Below are positions 8,204 through 18,391 of a stretch of 64,000 bases of DNA, one piece after another. The notes beneath the pieces were generated by a model. That model was not told where the DNA came from. It saw only the letters and a program-made list of their open reading frames with translations, and did not search any database. Source of the DNA: Microbacterium hydrocarbonoxydans (GTDB lineage: Bacteria > Actinomycetota > Actinomycetes > Actinomycetales > Microbacteriaceae); contig NZ_JYJB01000010.1 of assembly GCF_000956475.1 (NCBI RefSeq), positions 1,170,864-1,234,863 on the forward strand. The letters run 5' to 3'. Positions within the stretch are counted from its first letter, which is position 1, and each line of letters opens with the position of its first letter. Made by a program: the position numbers and the translations under genes.

Positions 8204-8275
8204 ATGCGCACGCGTGCGCTCGTCGTACCCTTCGTGAACCCCGGAGCCTCAGAGGAGGACGACGGATGGCAGTGA
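8204..8275 (+). CDS. Candidate 23-aa leader ORF between riboswitch and ribD
   Basis: An ATG 2 nt after the riboswitch, preceded at about 8 nt by GGGAGG, opens a 23-codon frame beginning M-R-T-R-A-L-V-V-P-F and ending E-D-D-G-W-Q. Its TGA (8273-8275) overlaps the first codons of ribD, whose ATG is at 8266, so ribD translation could be coupled to it. The ribD ribosome site (GAGGAGG) lies inside the ORF. Whether the peptide is made is unknown; the ORF could be chance, but the arrangement would let a riboswitch acting on one ribosome site control the whole operon. Confidence 0.5.
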   Translation: MRTRALVVPFVNPGASEEDDGWQ

Positions 8276-9303
8276 ACGAGGCGGAGCGCCACGCGATGAG
8301 TCGCGCTCTCGAACTCGCGGCGAACGGACCGCGCGGTGCGAACCCGCAGGTCGGTGCCGTCATCCTCTCCCCCGACGGCGACGTCCTCGCCGAAGGCTGG
8401 CACCACGGCGCCGGCACCCCGCACGCCGAGGTCGATGCGCTGTCGAAGCTCGCCCCCGGCGCCGCGAAAGGCGCGACCGCGGTCGTCACCCTCGAGCCCT
8501 GCAACCACACCGGGCGCACGGGCCCCTGCGCGGTCGCCCTCATCGAGGCGGGCATCGCCCGTGTCGTGTACTCGCTCGACGATCCTGGCGCGGTCTCGGG
8601 CGGCGGCGCGGATCGACTTCGCACCGCGGGCGTCAGCGTCGAGGCGGGTGAGCAGACGGATGCCGCGCACGCTCTCATCGAGGGATGGCTCACCGCCCAG
8701 CGGCTCGGCCGCCCCGAGATCACCGTCAAATGGGCGCAGAGCCTCGACGGCCGCGCCGCGGCATCCGACGGCACGAGTCAGTGGATCACCGGCCCCGCCG
8801 CGCGCGCCGACGTGCACCGTCGCCGTGCAGCGGCCGACGCGATCGTCGTCGGGACCGGCACCGTGCTCGCCGATGACCCCGCACTCACTGCCCGCGACGG
8901 AGACGCGCTCTACGACCATCAGCCGATCCCCGTCGTGATCGGCTCGCGGGACACGCCTGCGGATGCCGCTGTGCACCGGCATCCGCTCCCCCCGCTGTTC
9001 TACGACACCCGCGACCTGCACGCCGTCGTCGCCGACCTGCACGCCCGCGGTGTGCAGAACGTGTTCGTCGAAGGCGGTCCGACTCTGGCCAGCGCCTTCA
9101 TCGCCGAGGGACTCGCCGACCGCGTGCTCGCCTACGTCGCACCGGTTCTGCTCGGCGGCGACCGCCTCGCCCTGACCGACATCGGCGTGCCGTCGATCGC
9201 CGCCGCTCGCCGCCTGACGATCGACGAGTGGGTGCCGCTCGGACCCGATCTGCTCGCCGTCGCGCATTTCACAGAAGACCTCACGGAAGAAGGAACAGCC
9301 TGA
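8266..9303 (+). CDS. ribD: Bifunctional pyrimidine deaminase/reductase RibD
   Basis: Carries out the second and third steps of riboflavin synthesis, deaminating and then reducing the pyrimidine product of GTP cyclohydrolase II. The N-terminal deaminase domain (about residues 1-145) has the zinc motif H-A-E (near 54) and P-C-N-H-T-G-R-T-G-P-C. The C-terminal reductase domain has the conserved W-A-Q-S-L-D-G-R-A-A and G-T-G-T-V-L-A-D-D-P stretches. The 345-residue length is normal. It is the first full gene after the FMN riboswitch, and its stop overlaps the ribE ATG by one base. Confidence 0.96.
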   Translation: MAVNEAERHAMSRALELAANGPRGANPQVGAVILSPDGDVLAEGWHHGAGTPHAEVDALSKLAPGAAKGATAVVTLEPCNHTGRTGPCAVALIEAGIARVVYSLDDPGAVSGGGADRLRTAGVSVEAGEQTDAAHALIEGWLTAQRLGRPEITVKWAQSLDGRAAASDGTSQWITGPAARADVHRRRAAADAIVVGTGTVLADDPALTARDGDALYDHQPIPVVIGSRDTPADAAVHRHPLPPLFYDTRDLHAVVADLHARGVQNVFVEGGPTLASAFIAEGLADRVLAYVAPVLLGGDRLALTDIGVPSIAAARRLTIDEWVPLGPDLLAVAHFTEDLTEEGTA

Positions 9304-9931
9304 TGTTCACCGGAATCATCGAGGAGATCGGCGAGATCACCGCCATCGCACCGGCCGGCGACGGCTGGCGGCTGACAGTGCGTGCGCCGAAGGCGGCAGC
9401 GGATGCCGTGCACGGCGAGTCGATCGCGGTCTCGGGCGTCTGCCTCACCGTCGTCGGCTCGACAGCCGACACCTTCGACACCGACGTCATGAAGCAGACC
9501 CTCGACGTGGCGGCCATCGGTGATGCAACCGTCGGCACCCGCGTGAACATCGAGAAGGCGATGCCGGTCGGCGCCCGCCTCGGCGGCCACATCGTGCAGG
9601 GACACGTCGACGGCGTCGGCACCGTGCTCGAGGTGCGCCCCGGTGCTCAGTGGAGCGTGCTGCGCATCTCGCTGCCCGCGGATCTCGCGCCGCTCGTCGT
9701 CGACAAGGGATCGATCTCGGTCGACGGCACATCCCTCACGGTGAGCGCCGTGAGCACCCCCGCAGAAGCGCAGGCATGGTTCGAGGTGTCCCTGATCCCC
9801 GAGACCCTCGCCGCCACCACTCTCGGATCTCGCGCGGTCGGCGACCGTGTGAACCTCGAGACCGACATCCTGGCCCGTCACGTCGAGCGCCTGCTCGCGT
9901 TCCGCGAGGTCGCAACGGAAGGAGGCTCGCG

Positions 9932-9935
<4 letters not shown>
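9303..9935 (+). CDS. ribE: Riboflavin synthase alpha chain
   Basis: Dismutates two molecules of 6,7-dimethyl-8-ribityllumazine to riboflavin. The 210-residue protein begins M-F-T-G-I-I-E-E-I-G and has the two lumazine-binding barrel repeats of the family. The first repeat contains V-S-G-V-C-L-T-V and the second contains S-V-D-G-T-S-L-T-V. The start is set by the overlap with the ribD stop (TGATG). The end overlaps the next gene by ATGA. Confidence 0.96.
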
Positions 9936-11190
<1,255 letters not shown>

Positions 11191-11194
<4 letters not shown>

Positions 11195-11664
11195 GCGGCG
11201 CAGGAGCCCCGGAGACCGGGAGCATCGACGGACGGGGACTCAACGTCGTCATCATCGCCGGCACGTGGCACGACGTCATCACGAACGGCCTGATCGCCGG
11301 AGCTGAGCGCGTGCTCAACGCCGCGCAGGCGACGCACCGACTGGTGCGCGTGCCTGGTTCGTTCGAACTCGCGGTGGCGGCCCAGGCCGCCTTCGCCGGC
11401 GGCGCGGATGCGGTGGTGGCGCTCGGCGTGATCATCCGCGGCGGCACGCCCCACTTCGAATACGTGTCGTCGGCGACGACCGACGGGCTCACCCGCGTAT
11501 CTCTCGACGCGGGCAAGCCGGTCGGCTTCGGCGTGCTCACCCTGGACGATGAGAAGCAGGGCCTCGACCGCGCCGGTATCGAGGGCTCCAAGGAGGACAA
11601 GGGAGCGGAGGCGGCGGATGCTGCGCTCCGCACCGCTCTGGTGATCCGCGAGCTGCGCGGCTGA
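11191..11664 (+). CDS. ribH: 6,7-dimethyl-8-ribityllumazine synthase
   Basis: Condenses the pyrimidine and the butanone phosphate to lumazine, the substrate of RibE. The 157-residue protein has the family motifs P-G-S-F-E-L near residue 51, A-L-G-V-I-I-R-G-G-T-P-H-F-E near 75 (with the catalytic His) and G-F-G-V-L-T near 107. It overlaps the ribBA stop by 4 nt, the last member of a tightly coupled operon. Family members form pentamers or 60-mer capsids. Confidence 0.96.
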
Positions 11665-11700
11665 GGCTCGCCTACCTGGCGGCGGAATACCGCCGGGGCG

Positions 11701-11706
11701 TACGGT
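11701..11706 (+). promoter_or_regulatory. -10 box of a leaderless promoter
   Basis: TACGGT lies 6 nt before the ATG at 11713. Confidence 0.55.
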
Positions 11707-11712
11707 GAGGGC

Positions 11713-12072
11713 ATGGAGACTCTGCGCCACATCGTGCTGTTCGTCCATCTGATCGGCTTCGCCGTGCTGTTCGGCGCCTGGGCCGTGCAGGCTTTCGGCG
11801 GAAAGCGCCAGTTCGCGACGATCATGGAGTACGGGCTTCTGATCGCCGGAATCGCCGGACTCGCCCTCGCCGCTCCGTGGGGCCTGCCGGAGGGCGCCGA
11901 GCCGAACTACATCAAGATCGGCACCAAGCTCGTCGTCCTCGTCGTGATCGGCGCGCTTGTCGGCAGCGGCCTGGCCCGGCAGAAGCGCGGCGAGAAGATC
12001 ACCCCGGCGGTGTTCTGGCTGGTCGGGATCCTCACGGCTCTCAACGCGGGCATCGCGGTCATCTGGCGCTGA
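11713..12072 (+). CDS. Four-helix integral membrane protein
   Basis: A 119-residue protein with hydrophobic helices at about residues 5-27, 37-57, 66-88 and 98-118. The first carries H-x3-F-x-H (residues 6-12), giving two intramembrane histidines. The layout resembles uncharacterised actinobacterial membrane proteins and loosely small heme-binding membrane subunits, but I do not recognise the family. The ATG 6 nt after TACGGT suggests its own leaderless transcript, so it is probably not part of the rib operon. Confidence 0.75.
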   Translation: METLRHIVLFVHLIGFAVLFGAWAVQAFGGKRQFATIMEYGLLIAGIAGLALAAPWGLPEGAEPNYIKIGTKLVVLVVIGALVGSGLARQKRGEKITPAVFWLVGILTALNAGIAVIWR

Positions 12073-12094
12073 GCGGCCGCGCCGGTCCCTCACC

Positions 12095-12130
12095 GGTCGT
12101 AGAGCGAGGGAGCGCAGCGACCGAGACGAA
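12095..12130. repeat. Intergenic repeat-like word with small hairpin
   Basis: The stretch begins GGTCGTAGAGCGAGGGAGCG and continues CAGCGACCGAGACG, with pairing arms GGTCG and CGACC. From memory, similar words (GTCGTTGAGCGAGCGCAGCG) are frequent between genes in Microbacterium genomes; copy number cannot be checked here. Confidence 0.4.
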
Positions 12131-12135
12131 ACGCG

Positions 12136-13179
12136 TCAGGAGGAGCGGGGCGCGGCAGTGCTGGCGCGAACCACGAGCTCGGTGCCGACGAGAGGGGTCT
12201 GCACCCGCTCCTCCCCCTCGAGCTCCGCGAGCAGCGCATCCACGGCGAGCGCGCCGACCCGCTCTGGGTGCTGCTGCACGGTGGTCAGCGGTGGCCACAG
12301 CTGCGCAGCATCCGGAAGACCGTCGAAGCCGACCACGCTGATGTCGCCGGGGACGTCGAGTCCCGCCTCACGGAACGCGCGGAGCACCCCGATCGCCATC
12401 TGGTCGTTCGCCGCGAACACGGCGGTCACGCCGCCGGTCGATGCCAGCCGACGCCCTGCCTCATGACCCGACGCGGCACTCCAGTCGCCTTCGATCGCCT
12501 CTGGCACCTCGAGCCCCCGCGACTCCAGGGTCGACTGCCACGCCTCTCGCCGACGCTCTGCCGAGTACGACTTCGCGGGTCCGGCGACGTGCCATACGGT
12601 GTGATGCCCGAGGTCGAGCAGGTGCTCGGTCGCGAGGCGCGCTCCCTGAGCCTGATCGGTGTCGACGAACGGATGCTCCGCCGACCGGTTCGAGTCGACG
12701 AACACCACCGGCAGAGCGTCGGGAATCTCGATGTCGGCCTCGTCGAGCTGATGCGCCTCGATGACGATGATGATCCCGTCGACCGCGTGCTCTTCGAGAC
12801 GGCGGAACGCCCCTGCGACCGTCTCACGAGCGCTGGATGCGACCGGGATGAGCGTCAGCGCGTAGCCGAGTTCGGCGGCGCGCACGGCGATCGCGTCGAG
12901 GGTGCGCTGGTTGCCGTAGGAGCTGAACGAGAACATCACGACGCCGATCGTGCGGAAGCGTCCTGAGCGCAGCGCACGGGCGGCGCTGTTCGGCCGGTAG
13001 CCGAGCCTCTGCATCGCAGCTTCCACGCGCTCTCTGGTGGCGGCGCCGACGTATCCTCGGGCGTTGACCACGCGCGACACCGTCTGTCCGGAGACTCCGG
13101 CCTCGCGGGCGACATCCTCCATCGACGGTTCGCGCCGACGCTGCGGCGACTCTGCCGTTCCGTGTTCGGACACGATCAC
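12136..13179 (-). CDS. LacI-family repressor of the galactoside operon
   Basis: A 347-residue repressor. The helix-turn-helix (V-A-R-E-A-G-V-S-G-Q-T-V-S-R-V-V-N) and hinge helix lie at about residues 20-70, followed by a periplasmic-binding-protein-like sugar domain. It is divergent from an ABC sugar importer and GH35 beta-galactosidase, so it very likely represses them until a galactoside or derivative binds. Two identical operator-like repeats lie in the 111-bp gap. The GTG start at 13179 leaves a 19-residue tail before the HTH, so a later start such as the Met at codon 20 is possible. Confidence 0.9.
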   Translation of the reverse strand: MIVSEHGTAESPQRRREPSMEDVAREAGVSGQTVSRVVNARGYVGAATRERVEAAMQRLGYRPNSAARALRSGRFRTIGVVMFSFSSYGNQRTLDAIAVRAAELGYALTLIPVASSARETVAGAFRRLEEHAVDGIIIVIEAHQLDEADIEIPDALPVVFVDSNRSAEHPFVDTDQAQGARLATEHLLDLGHHTVWHVAGPAKSYSAERRREAWQSTLESRGLEVPEAIEGDWSAASGHEAGRRLASTGGVTAVFAANDQMAIGVLRAFREAGLDVPGDISVVGFDGLPDAAQLWPPLTTVQQHPERVGALAVDALLAELEGEERVQTPLVGTELVVRASTAAPRSS

Positions 13180-13190
13180 ATCCGTTCCTG

Positions 13191-13240
13191 TGTTGACGTT
13201 GACACACTAGCAGTCGATCGCATATGTTGACGTTGACACA
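13191..13240. promoter_or_regulatory. Two identical LacI-type operators in the divergent promoter region
   Basis: The 16-mer TGTTGACGTTGACACA occurs at 13191-13206 and again, identical, at 13225-13240, 34 bp apart start to start. The core TGTTGACGTTGACA matches the palindrome TGTCAACGTTGACA at 12 of 14 positions, typical of LacI-family sites with a central CG. Occupation would block both the regulator and the transporter operon. Confidence 0.85.
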
Positions 13241-13290
13241 TGGCGGATGAGCACCGAAGCAGCACACCGCCCGAACTGGAGAAATCGTCG

Positions 13291-14205
13291 ATGACGACCG
13301 AAATCACTGCGGCAGCCGGCGCCCTCGGCATCCGCCGCGAGAAGCGCGACTGGAAGGGCTGGGCATTCGTCGGCCCCTTCATGATCGTGTTCGCCCTGGT
13401 GTTCCTGACGCCGCTCGCCTACGCGCTCTACCTGAGCTTCTTCCAGGAGAAGCTCATCGGCGGCAACGCCTTCGTCGGGTTCGACAACTACGCGCGCGCT
13501 CTGACCGACCCGCAGTTCTGGGAGGCCTTCGGCCGCGTGCTGCTGTTCCTCGTCGTGCAGGTGCCGATCATGCTCGCCCTCGCACTCGGAGCCGCTCTCG
13601 CCCTCGACAGCGCGCGGCTTCGCGGAGCATCCTTCTTCCGCATCCTGATCTTCCTGCCCTATGCCGTGCCCGCGGTCGTCGCGGTTCTCATGTGGGGCTA
13701 CATCTACGGCGACCAGTTCGGCCTTGCCGGCAACATCAACGATCTGCTCGGCTTCGAGGCGCTCACACCGTTCGCCAAGGAGTGGATGCTGGTCTCGATC
13801 GGCAACATCGTCACCTGGGAGTTCGTCGGCTACAACATGCTGATCTTCTACTCCTCGCTGAAGACCATCCCGACCGACATGTACGAGGCGGCATCCCTCG
13901 ACGGCGCAGGAGCGTGGCGCACGATCTTCTCGATCAAGATCCCCTCGGTGCGCGGAGCCCTCGTGATCGCGACGATCTTCTCGATCATCGGCAGCTTCCA
14001 GCTGTTCAACGAGCCGAACATCCTGCGCCCGCTCGCCCCGAACGTCATCACGACGTACTTCACCCCGAACATGTACGCGTACAACCTGTCGTTCGCCGGT
14101 CAGCAGTTCAACTACGCGGCGACGATCGCCATCATCATGGGCGTCATCACCGCCGTCATCGCCTACGTCGTGCAGCTGCGCGGCTCGAAGTCGGAGGTGC
14201 GCTGA
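13291..14205 (+). CDS. ABC sugar transporter permease (MalF-like)
   Basis: One of two membrane subunits of a binding-protein-dependent sugar importer. The 304-residue protein has six predicted helices and the inner-membrane loop E-A-A-x3-D-G-A-G-A-W-R near residue 200, which contacts the ATPase. The ATG at 13291 is chosen because GGAGA lies 8 nt upstream; the frame also has an ATG at 13240, but that overlaps the second operator and has no ribosome site. The partner permease follows after 1 nt. No ATPase gene lies in the operon. Confidence 0.9.
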   Translation: MTTEITAAAGALGIRREKRDWKGWAFVGPFMIVFALVFLTPLAYALYLSFFQEKLIGGNAFVGFDNYARALTDPQFWEAFGRVLLFLVVQVPIMLALALGAALALDSARLRGASFFRILIFLPYAVPAVVAVLMWGYIYGDQFGLAGNINDLLGFEALTPFAKEWMLVSIGNIVTWEFVGYNMLIFYSSLKTIPTDMYEAASLDGAGAWRTIFSIKIPSVRGALVIATIFSIIGSFQLFNEPNILRPLAPNVITTYFTPNMYAYNLSFAGQQFNYAATIAIIMGVITAVIAYVVQLRGSKSEVR

Positions 14206-14206
14206 C

Positions 14207-15097
14207 ATGGCACTCCCCCTCGCCCGTCCCAGCCGCAAGCGTCACGACCCGCTCAACCCGCGCAAGTCGAACATCCTGCTGATCGTGATGATCGTGTACG
14301 GCCTGTACACGCTGGTCCCGCTGATCTGGCTGCTGTTCAGCGCGACCAAGACGCAGGGCGGCCTGTTCAGCTCATTCGGCCTGTGGTTCGCCGACGACTT
14401 CGCCTTCTTCGACAACCTCGCAGCGACCTTCTCGTATCGCGACGGCATCTTCCTGCGCTGGCTGGGCAACACCCTGCTCTACGTGGTCGTCGGCGCCGGT
14501 GGTGCGACGCTGCTCGCCACCATGGCGGGATACGGACTCGCGAAGTACAAGTTCCCGGGCCGGCGCGCCGTCTTCGCCGTCGTGCTCGGCGCAGTCGCGG
14601 TCCCCGGCACCGCCCTCGCCGTGCCGACGTTCCTCCTGTTCAGCGAGCTCGGCCTCACGAACACGCCATGGGCCGTCATCATCCCGTCCCTGATCAGCCC
14701 GTTCGGGCTCTACCTGATCTGGGTGTTCGCCACGGAGTCGGTGCCCACCGAGCTGCTCGAGGCGGCCCGCATCGATGGCGCCGGCGAGTTCCGCACGTTC
14801 TTCACGATCTCGCTGCGCCTGCTGGCGCCCGGCATCGTGACAGTCGCGCTGTTCACAGTGGTCGCGACGTGGAACAACTACTTCCTGCCGCTGATCATGC
14901 TCTCCGACCCCGACTGGTACCCGCTGACGGTCGGTCTCAATCAGTGGAGCTCCCAGGCGATCGGCGCCGGATCACAGCCGATCTACAACCTCGTCATCAC
15001 CGGCTCGCTCCTCACGATCATCCCGATCGTCATCGCCTTCCTGCTGCTGCAGCGGTTCTGGCAGTCGGGTCTCACCGCGGGAAGCGTCAAGCAGTAG
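14207..15097 (+). CDS. ABC sugar transporter permease (MalG-like)
   Basis: Second membrane subunit of the importer. The 296 residues have six predicted helices and the EAA loop E-A-A-R-I-D-G-A-G-E-F-R near residue 184. It starts 1 nt after the first permease stop. The pair should dimerise in the membrane and use a shared ATPase of the MsmK/UgpC type encoded elsewhere. Confidence 0.91.
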   Translation: MALPLARPSRKRHDPLNPRKSNILLIVMIVYGLYTLVPLIWLLFSATKTQGGLFSSFGLWFADDFAFFDNLAATFSYRDGIFLRWLGNTLLYVVVGAGGATLLATMAGYGLAKYKFPGRRAVFAVVLGAVAVPGTALAVPTFLLFSELGLTNTPWAVIIPSLISPFGLYLIWVFATESVPTELLEAARIDGAGEFRTFFTISLRLLAPGIVTVALFTVVATWNNYFLPLIMLSDPDWYPLTVGLNQWSSQAIGAGSQPIYNLVITGSLLTIIPIVIAFLLLQRFWQSGLTAGSVKQ

Positions 15098-15160
15098 CTC
15101 GCCCGCACCTCCCTGCATCACCCGGTCCAAAGCCGGACCACCTCCCGAAAGGACACAGCA

Positions 15161-16519
15161 ATGAAGCACCTTCCCTCCAACGCCGCACGACGCGCCCTCG
15201 CCGTGCTCGCGGCCGGAACAGTGGCGGCGATCGCCCTGGCCGGCTGCTCGACCGGCGGCTCCTCCGGCGGCGGCGCCGCTGCGGGCGACGGCACCTTCGA
15301 CTCCGTCAAGGCAGCTCTCGAGAAGGGCGGCGAGATCACGTACTGGTCGTGGACTCCGTCGGCCGAGGCGCAGGTCGAGGCGTTCGAGAAGGCCTACCCG
15401 AACGTCAAGGTCAACCTCGTCAACGCCGGGACCAACAACGACGAGTACACCAAGCTGCAGAACGCCATCAAGGCCGGATCCGGCGCCCCCGACGTCGTTC
15501 AGGTCGAGTACCAGGCCTTCCCGCAGTTCTCCCTCACCGACTCCTTCGTCGACCTGGCGCAGTACGGCTTCGCCGACTTCGAAGACGACTACACGGCCTC
15601 GACGTGGGGCTCCGTGACCAGCGGCGACGCGATCTGGGGCCTGCCGCAGGACTCCGGACCCATGGCCCTGTTCTACAACAAGTCCGTCTTCGACGCTGCC
15701 GGTATCGCCGTGCCCACCACGTGGGACGAGTACTACGAGGCCGCGAAGGCGATCCACGCCGCGAACCCCGACGCCTACATCACGAACGACACCGGCGACG
15801 CGGGCTTCGCGACGTCGATGATCTGGCAGGCCGGCGGTCAGCCGTTCCAGACCGACGGCACGGACGTCACGATCGACCTGCAGGACGCCGGCTCGAAGAA
15901 GTGGACCGAGAACTGGAACCGCCTGGTCACCGAGGGCCTCGTGGCTCCGACCTCCAGCTGGAGCGACGAGTGGTTCCGCGGCCTCGGCGACGGAAGCATC
16001 GCCACGCTCGTGATCGGCGCCTGGATGCCGGGCAACCTCATCTCCGGCGCCCCCGACGGAGCCGGCGACTGGCGCGTCGCGCCGATGCCGACGTACGACG
16101 GCACCCCCGCGAGCGCCGAGAACGGCGGCGGCGGCCAGGCCGTGACCTCCCAGAGCAAGAACCCGGCCCTGGCCGCGGGCTTCCTGTGGTGGCTGAACAA
16201 CTCCGAGGACAGCATCAAGATCTTCCTCGAGTCCGGCGGCTTCCCGTCGACCAACGCCGAGCTCTCCAGCGAGGACTTCCTCAGCGAGGCTCCGGAGTAC
16301 TTCGGCGGCCAGAAGATCAACGAGGTGCTCGCGGATGCCGCGAAGAACGTCGTCAAGGGCTGGAACTACCTGCCCTACCAGGTCTACGCGAACAGCATCT
16401 TCGGCGACACGGTCGGCCAGTCGTACCAGAACGGCACGGACCTGAACGAGGGTCTGACCGCCTGGCAGGACGCCCTTGCCGAGTACGGCAACTCGCAGGG
16501 CTTCTCCGTCAACAAGTAA
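15161..16519 (+). CDS. Extracellular sugar-binding lipoprotein
   Basis: Captures the sugar outside the cell and delivers it to the permeases. The signal peptide (residues 1-28) ends in a lipobox L-A-G-C with Cys29 as the predicted lipid anchor, followed by a flexible G/S-rich linker. The mature part is a family-1 type solute-binding protein with Y-W-S-W near residue 65, as expected for carbohydrate ligands. The 452-residue length is normal. A strong ribosome site (GAAAGGA) precedes the ATG. A hairpin directly after the gene may keep its expression higher than that of the beta-galactosidase. Confidence 0.92.
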   Translation: MKHLPSNAARRALAVLAAGTVAAIALAGCSTGGSSGGGAAAGDGTFDSVKAALEKGGEITYWSWTPSAEAQVEAFEKAYPNVKVNLVNAGTNNDEYTKLQNAIKAGSGAPDVVQVEYQAFPQFSLTDSFVDLAQYGFADFEDDYTASTWGSVTSGDAIWGLPQDSGPMALFYNKSVFDAAGIAVPTTWDEYYEAAKAIHAANPDAYITNDTGDAGFATSMIWQAGGQPFQTDGTDVTIDLQDAGSKKWTENWNRLVTEGLVAPTSSWSDEWFRGLGDGSIATLVIGAWMPGNLISGAPDGAGDWRVAPMPTYDGTPASAENGGGGQAVTSQSKNPALAAGFLWWLNNSEDSIKIFLESGGFPSTNAELSSEDFLSEAPEYFGGQKINEVLADAAKNVVKGWNYLPYQVYANSIFGDTVGQSYQNGTDLNEGLTAWQDALAEYGNSQGFSVNK

Positions 16520-16525
16520 TACCTC

Positions 16526-16555
16526 GGGCGGGCGCGCCGTCGGGTGCGCCCGCCC
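16526..16555 (+). terminator. Intra-operon hairpin after the binding-protein gene
   Basis: A perfect 10-bp GC-rich stem (16526-16535 with 16546-16555) starts 7 nt after the stop. It probably attenuates transcription or protects the upstream mRNA. Confidence 0.75.
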
Positions 16556-16581
16556 ATCTCTTTCACCTAAGGCTCTTCATC

Positions 16582-18306
16582 GTGACCAGTTTCTCCATCG
16601 GCGACACCGAGTTCCTCCGCGACGGTCGGCCGCACCGCGTGCTCGCGGGCGCCATCCACTACTTCCGCGTGCACCCGGACCAGTGGCAGGATCGCATCCG
16701 CAAGGCGCGCCTGATGGGGCTGAACACGATCGAGACGTACGTCGCCTGGAACGCGCACGAGCCGCGCCGCGGCGAGTGGGACGCTACCGGCTGGAACGAC
16801 CTCGGCCGTTTCCTCGATCTCGTGGCGGCCGAGGGCATGGATGCCATCGTCCGCCCCGGCCCCTACATCTGCGCCGAGTGGCACAACGGCGGTCTGCCCG
16901 TCTGGCTCACCGGCGACGGACGCGAGCTTCGCTCCTCCGACCCCTCTTACCTCGTGGACGTCAGCGCCTACCTGCGCCGCGTGTACGAGATCGTCGCACC
17001 GCGGCAGATCGACCGCGGCGGGCCTGTCGTGCTCGTGCAGATCGAGAACGAGTACGGCGCCTACGGCTCAGACAAGGACTACCTGCGCACGCTCGTCGCC
17101 GTGACTCGCGACGCGGGGATCACTGTTCCGCTCACGACGGTGGACCAGCCCACCGACCAGATGCTCGCGGACGGCAGCCTCCCCGAGCTGCACAAGACGG
17201 GTTCCTTCGGCTCGCGCAGCACCGAGCGCCTCGCGACCCTGCGCCGTCATCAGCCGACCGGCCCTCTCATGTGCTCGGAGTTCTGGGACGGATGGTTCGA
17301 CTGGTGGGGCGGCGTGCACCACACCACCGACACCGCCGCCGCGGCGTCCGACCTCGACGACCTGCTCGCCACCGGCGCCTCCGTGAGCATCTACATGTTC
17401 CACGGTGGCACGAACTTCGGCCTCACCAACGGCGCGAACGACAAGGGACGCTATCTGCCTCTCGTCACCTCCTACGACTACGATGCACCGCTCGACGAGG
17501 CCGGAAACCCGACCGCGAAGTTCTTCGCCTTCCGCGACGTGATCGCGAAGTACGCAGCCGTTCCGGAGGAGCTTCCCGCAGTGGCGCCGGAGGCGCCCGC
17601 GTTCTCCGTGCCGCTCATTCGCGCAGGAGCGTGGACGGATGCCGCGGCATCCGCCGCCCGCACCGAGCATCCGCTCTCCTTCGACGCCCTCGGCCATCTC
17701 AGCGCCCTCGTGCGATACGACGTCGTGCTGCCAGACGGCCGGGGAGGGCAGCTGGTCGTCGACGACGTCCGCGACCTCGCCTGGGTGAGCGTCGACGGGG
17801 TGCCCATCGGCACTCTCGCGCGCACCAGGCACGACCGGGCGATCACGATCCCCGCAGGCGCGGCGCTGAGGATCCTCGTCGAAGACCAGGGCCGCGTGAA
17901 CTACGACCACCGGCTCGGCGAGGAGAAGGGCCTGATCGGAGCCATCACGCTGAACGGCGAGCCTCTGACCGGATGGACGTCTACACCGCTCGACGTGGCG
18001 GCGATCGCGGCATCCGATTCGTTCACTGCGACCGGCACCGGTCCCTCGGCGTGGACGGGGACGTTCGATCTCGATGCCCCCGCTGACCTCTTCCTGGACA
18101 CCGCAGAGTGGAGCAAGGGCTATGCGTTCGTGAACGGCTTCTTCCTCGGGCGGTACTGGCGCAACGGCCCGACGCGCACGATGTACGTCCCCGCCCCCGC
18201 GACGGTCGGCGGAGAGAACCGCATCGTGGTGCTGGAGCTCGAGCAGCTGCTCTCCCCCACCGCCGCGTTCCTTCCCGCGCTGTCGCTGGGCGTCACAGAG
18301 GAGTGA
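16582..18306 (+). CDS. GH35 beta-galactosidase
   Basis: Cytoplasmic glycoside hydrolase (574 residues, no signal peptide) that releases terminal beta-galactose. The family-35 barrel starts at residue 1-10. The acid/base is in V-Q-I-E-N-E-Y-G (Glu157) and the nucleophile in C-S-E-F-W-D-G-W (Glu233). The C-terminal beta domains after residue 330 resemble the short bacterial GH35 layout, including a jelly-roll with the closing motif N-G-F-x-L-G-R-Y-W. The GTG start at 16582 is the first good start after the hairpin, although its ribosome site is weak. It ends the LacI-controlled operon and defines its likely substrate as a beta-galactoside. Confidence 0.93.
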   Translation: MTSFSIGDTEFLRDGRPHRVLAGAIHYFRVHPDQWQDRIRKARLMGLNTIETYVAWNAHEPRRGEWDATGWNDLGRFLDLVAAEGMDAIVRPGPYICAEWHNGGLPVWLTGDGRELRSSDPSYLVDVSAYLRRVYEIVAPRQIDRGGPVVLVQIENEYGAYGSDKDYLRTLVAVTRDAGITVPLTTVDQPTDQMLADGSLPELHKTGSFGSRSTERLATLRRHQPTGPLMCSEFWDGWFDWWGGVHHTTDTAAAASDLDDLLATGASVSIYMFHGGTNFGLTNGANDKGRYLPLVTSYDYDAPLDEAGNPTAKFFAFRDVIAKYAAVPEELPAVAPEAPAFSVPLIRAGAWTDAAASAARTEHPLSFDALGHLSALVRYDVVLPDGRGGQLVVDDVRDLAWVSVDGVPIGTLARTRHDRAITIPAGAALRILVEDQGRVNYDHRLGEEKGLIGAITLNGEPLTGWTSTPLDVAAIAASDSFTATGTGPSAWTGTFDLDAPADLFLDTAEWSKGYAFVNGFFLGRYWRNGPTRTMYVPAPATVGGENRIVVLELEQLLSPTAAFLPALSLGVTEE

Positions 18307-18391
18307 CGCGCGCGGCGCATCACTCAGCGAACACTCAGGGAGGCGTAAACTCCCCAGGTGCTCCGCATGGAGCAATGAACGGAGGAGCACT

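Noticed and set aside
13240..13290. ATG at 13240 as start of the first galactoside permease
   Set aside because: It overlaps the last base of the second operator and has no ribosome site; ATG at 13291 has GGAGA at good distance.
14383..16581. Upstream extension of the beta-galactosidase frame
   Set aside because: Runs through the permease and binding-protein genes in another frame; the GH35 fold starts only at the GTG at 16582.
18346..18374. TAAACT and a TGCTCC/GGAGCA hairpin before the MFS gene as promoter and operator
   Set aside because: No matching -35 and only a 6-bp stem, so not strong enough to list.
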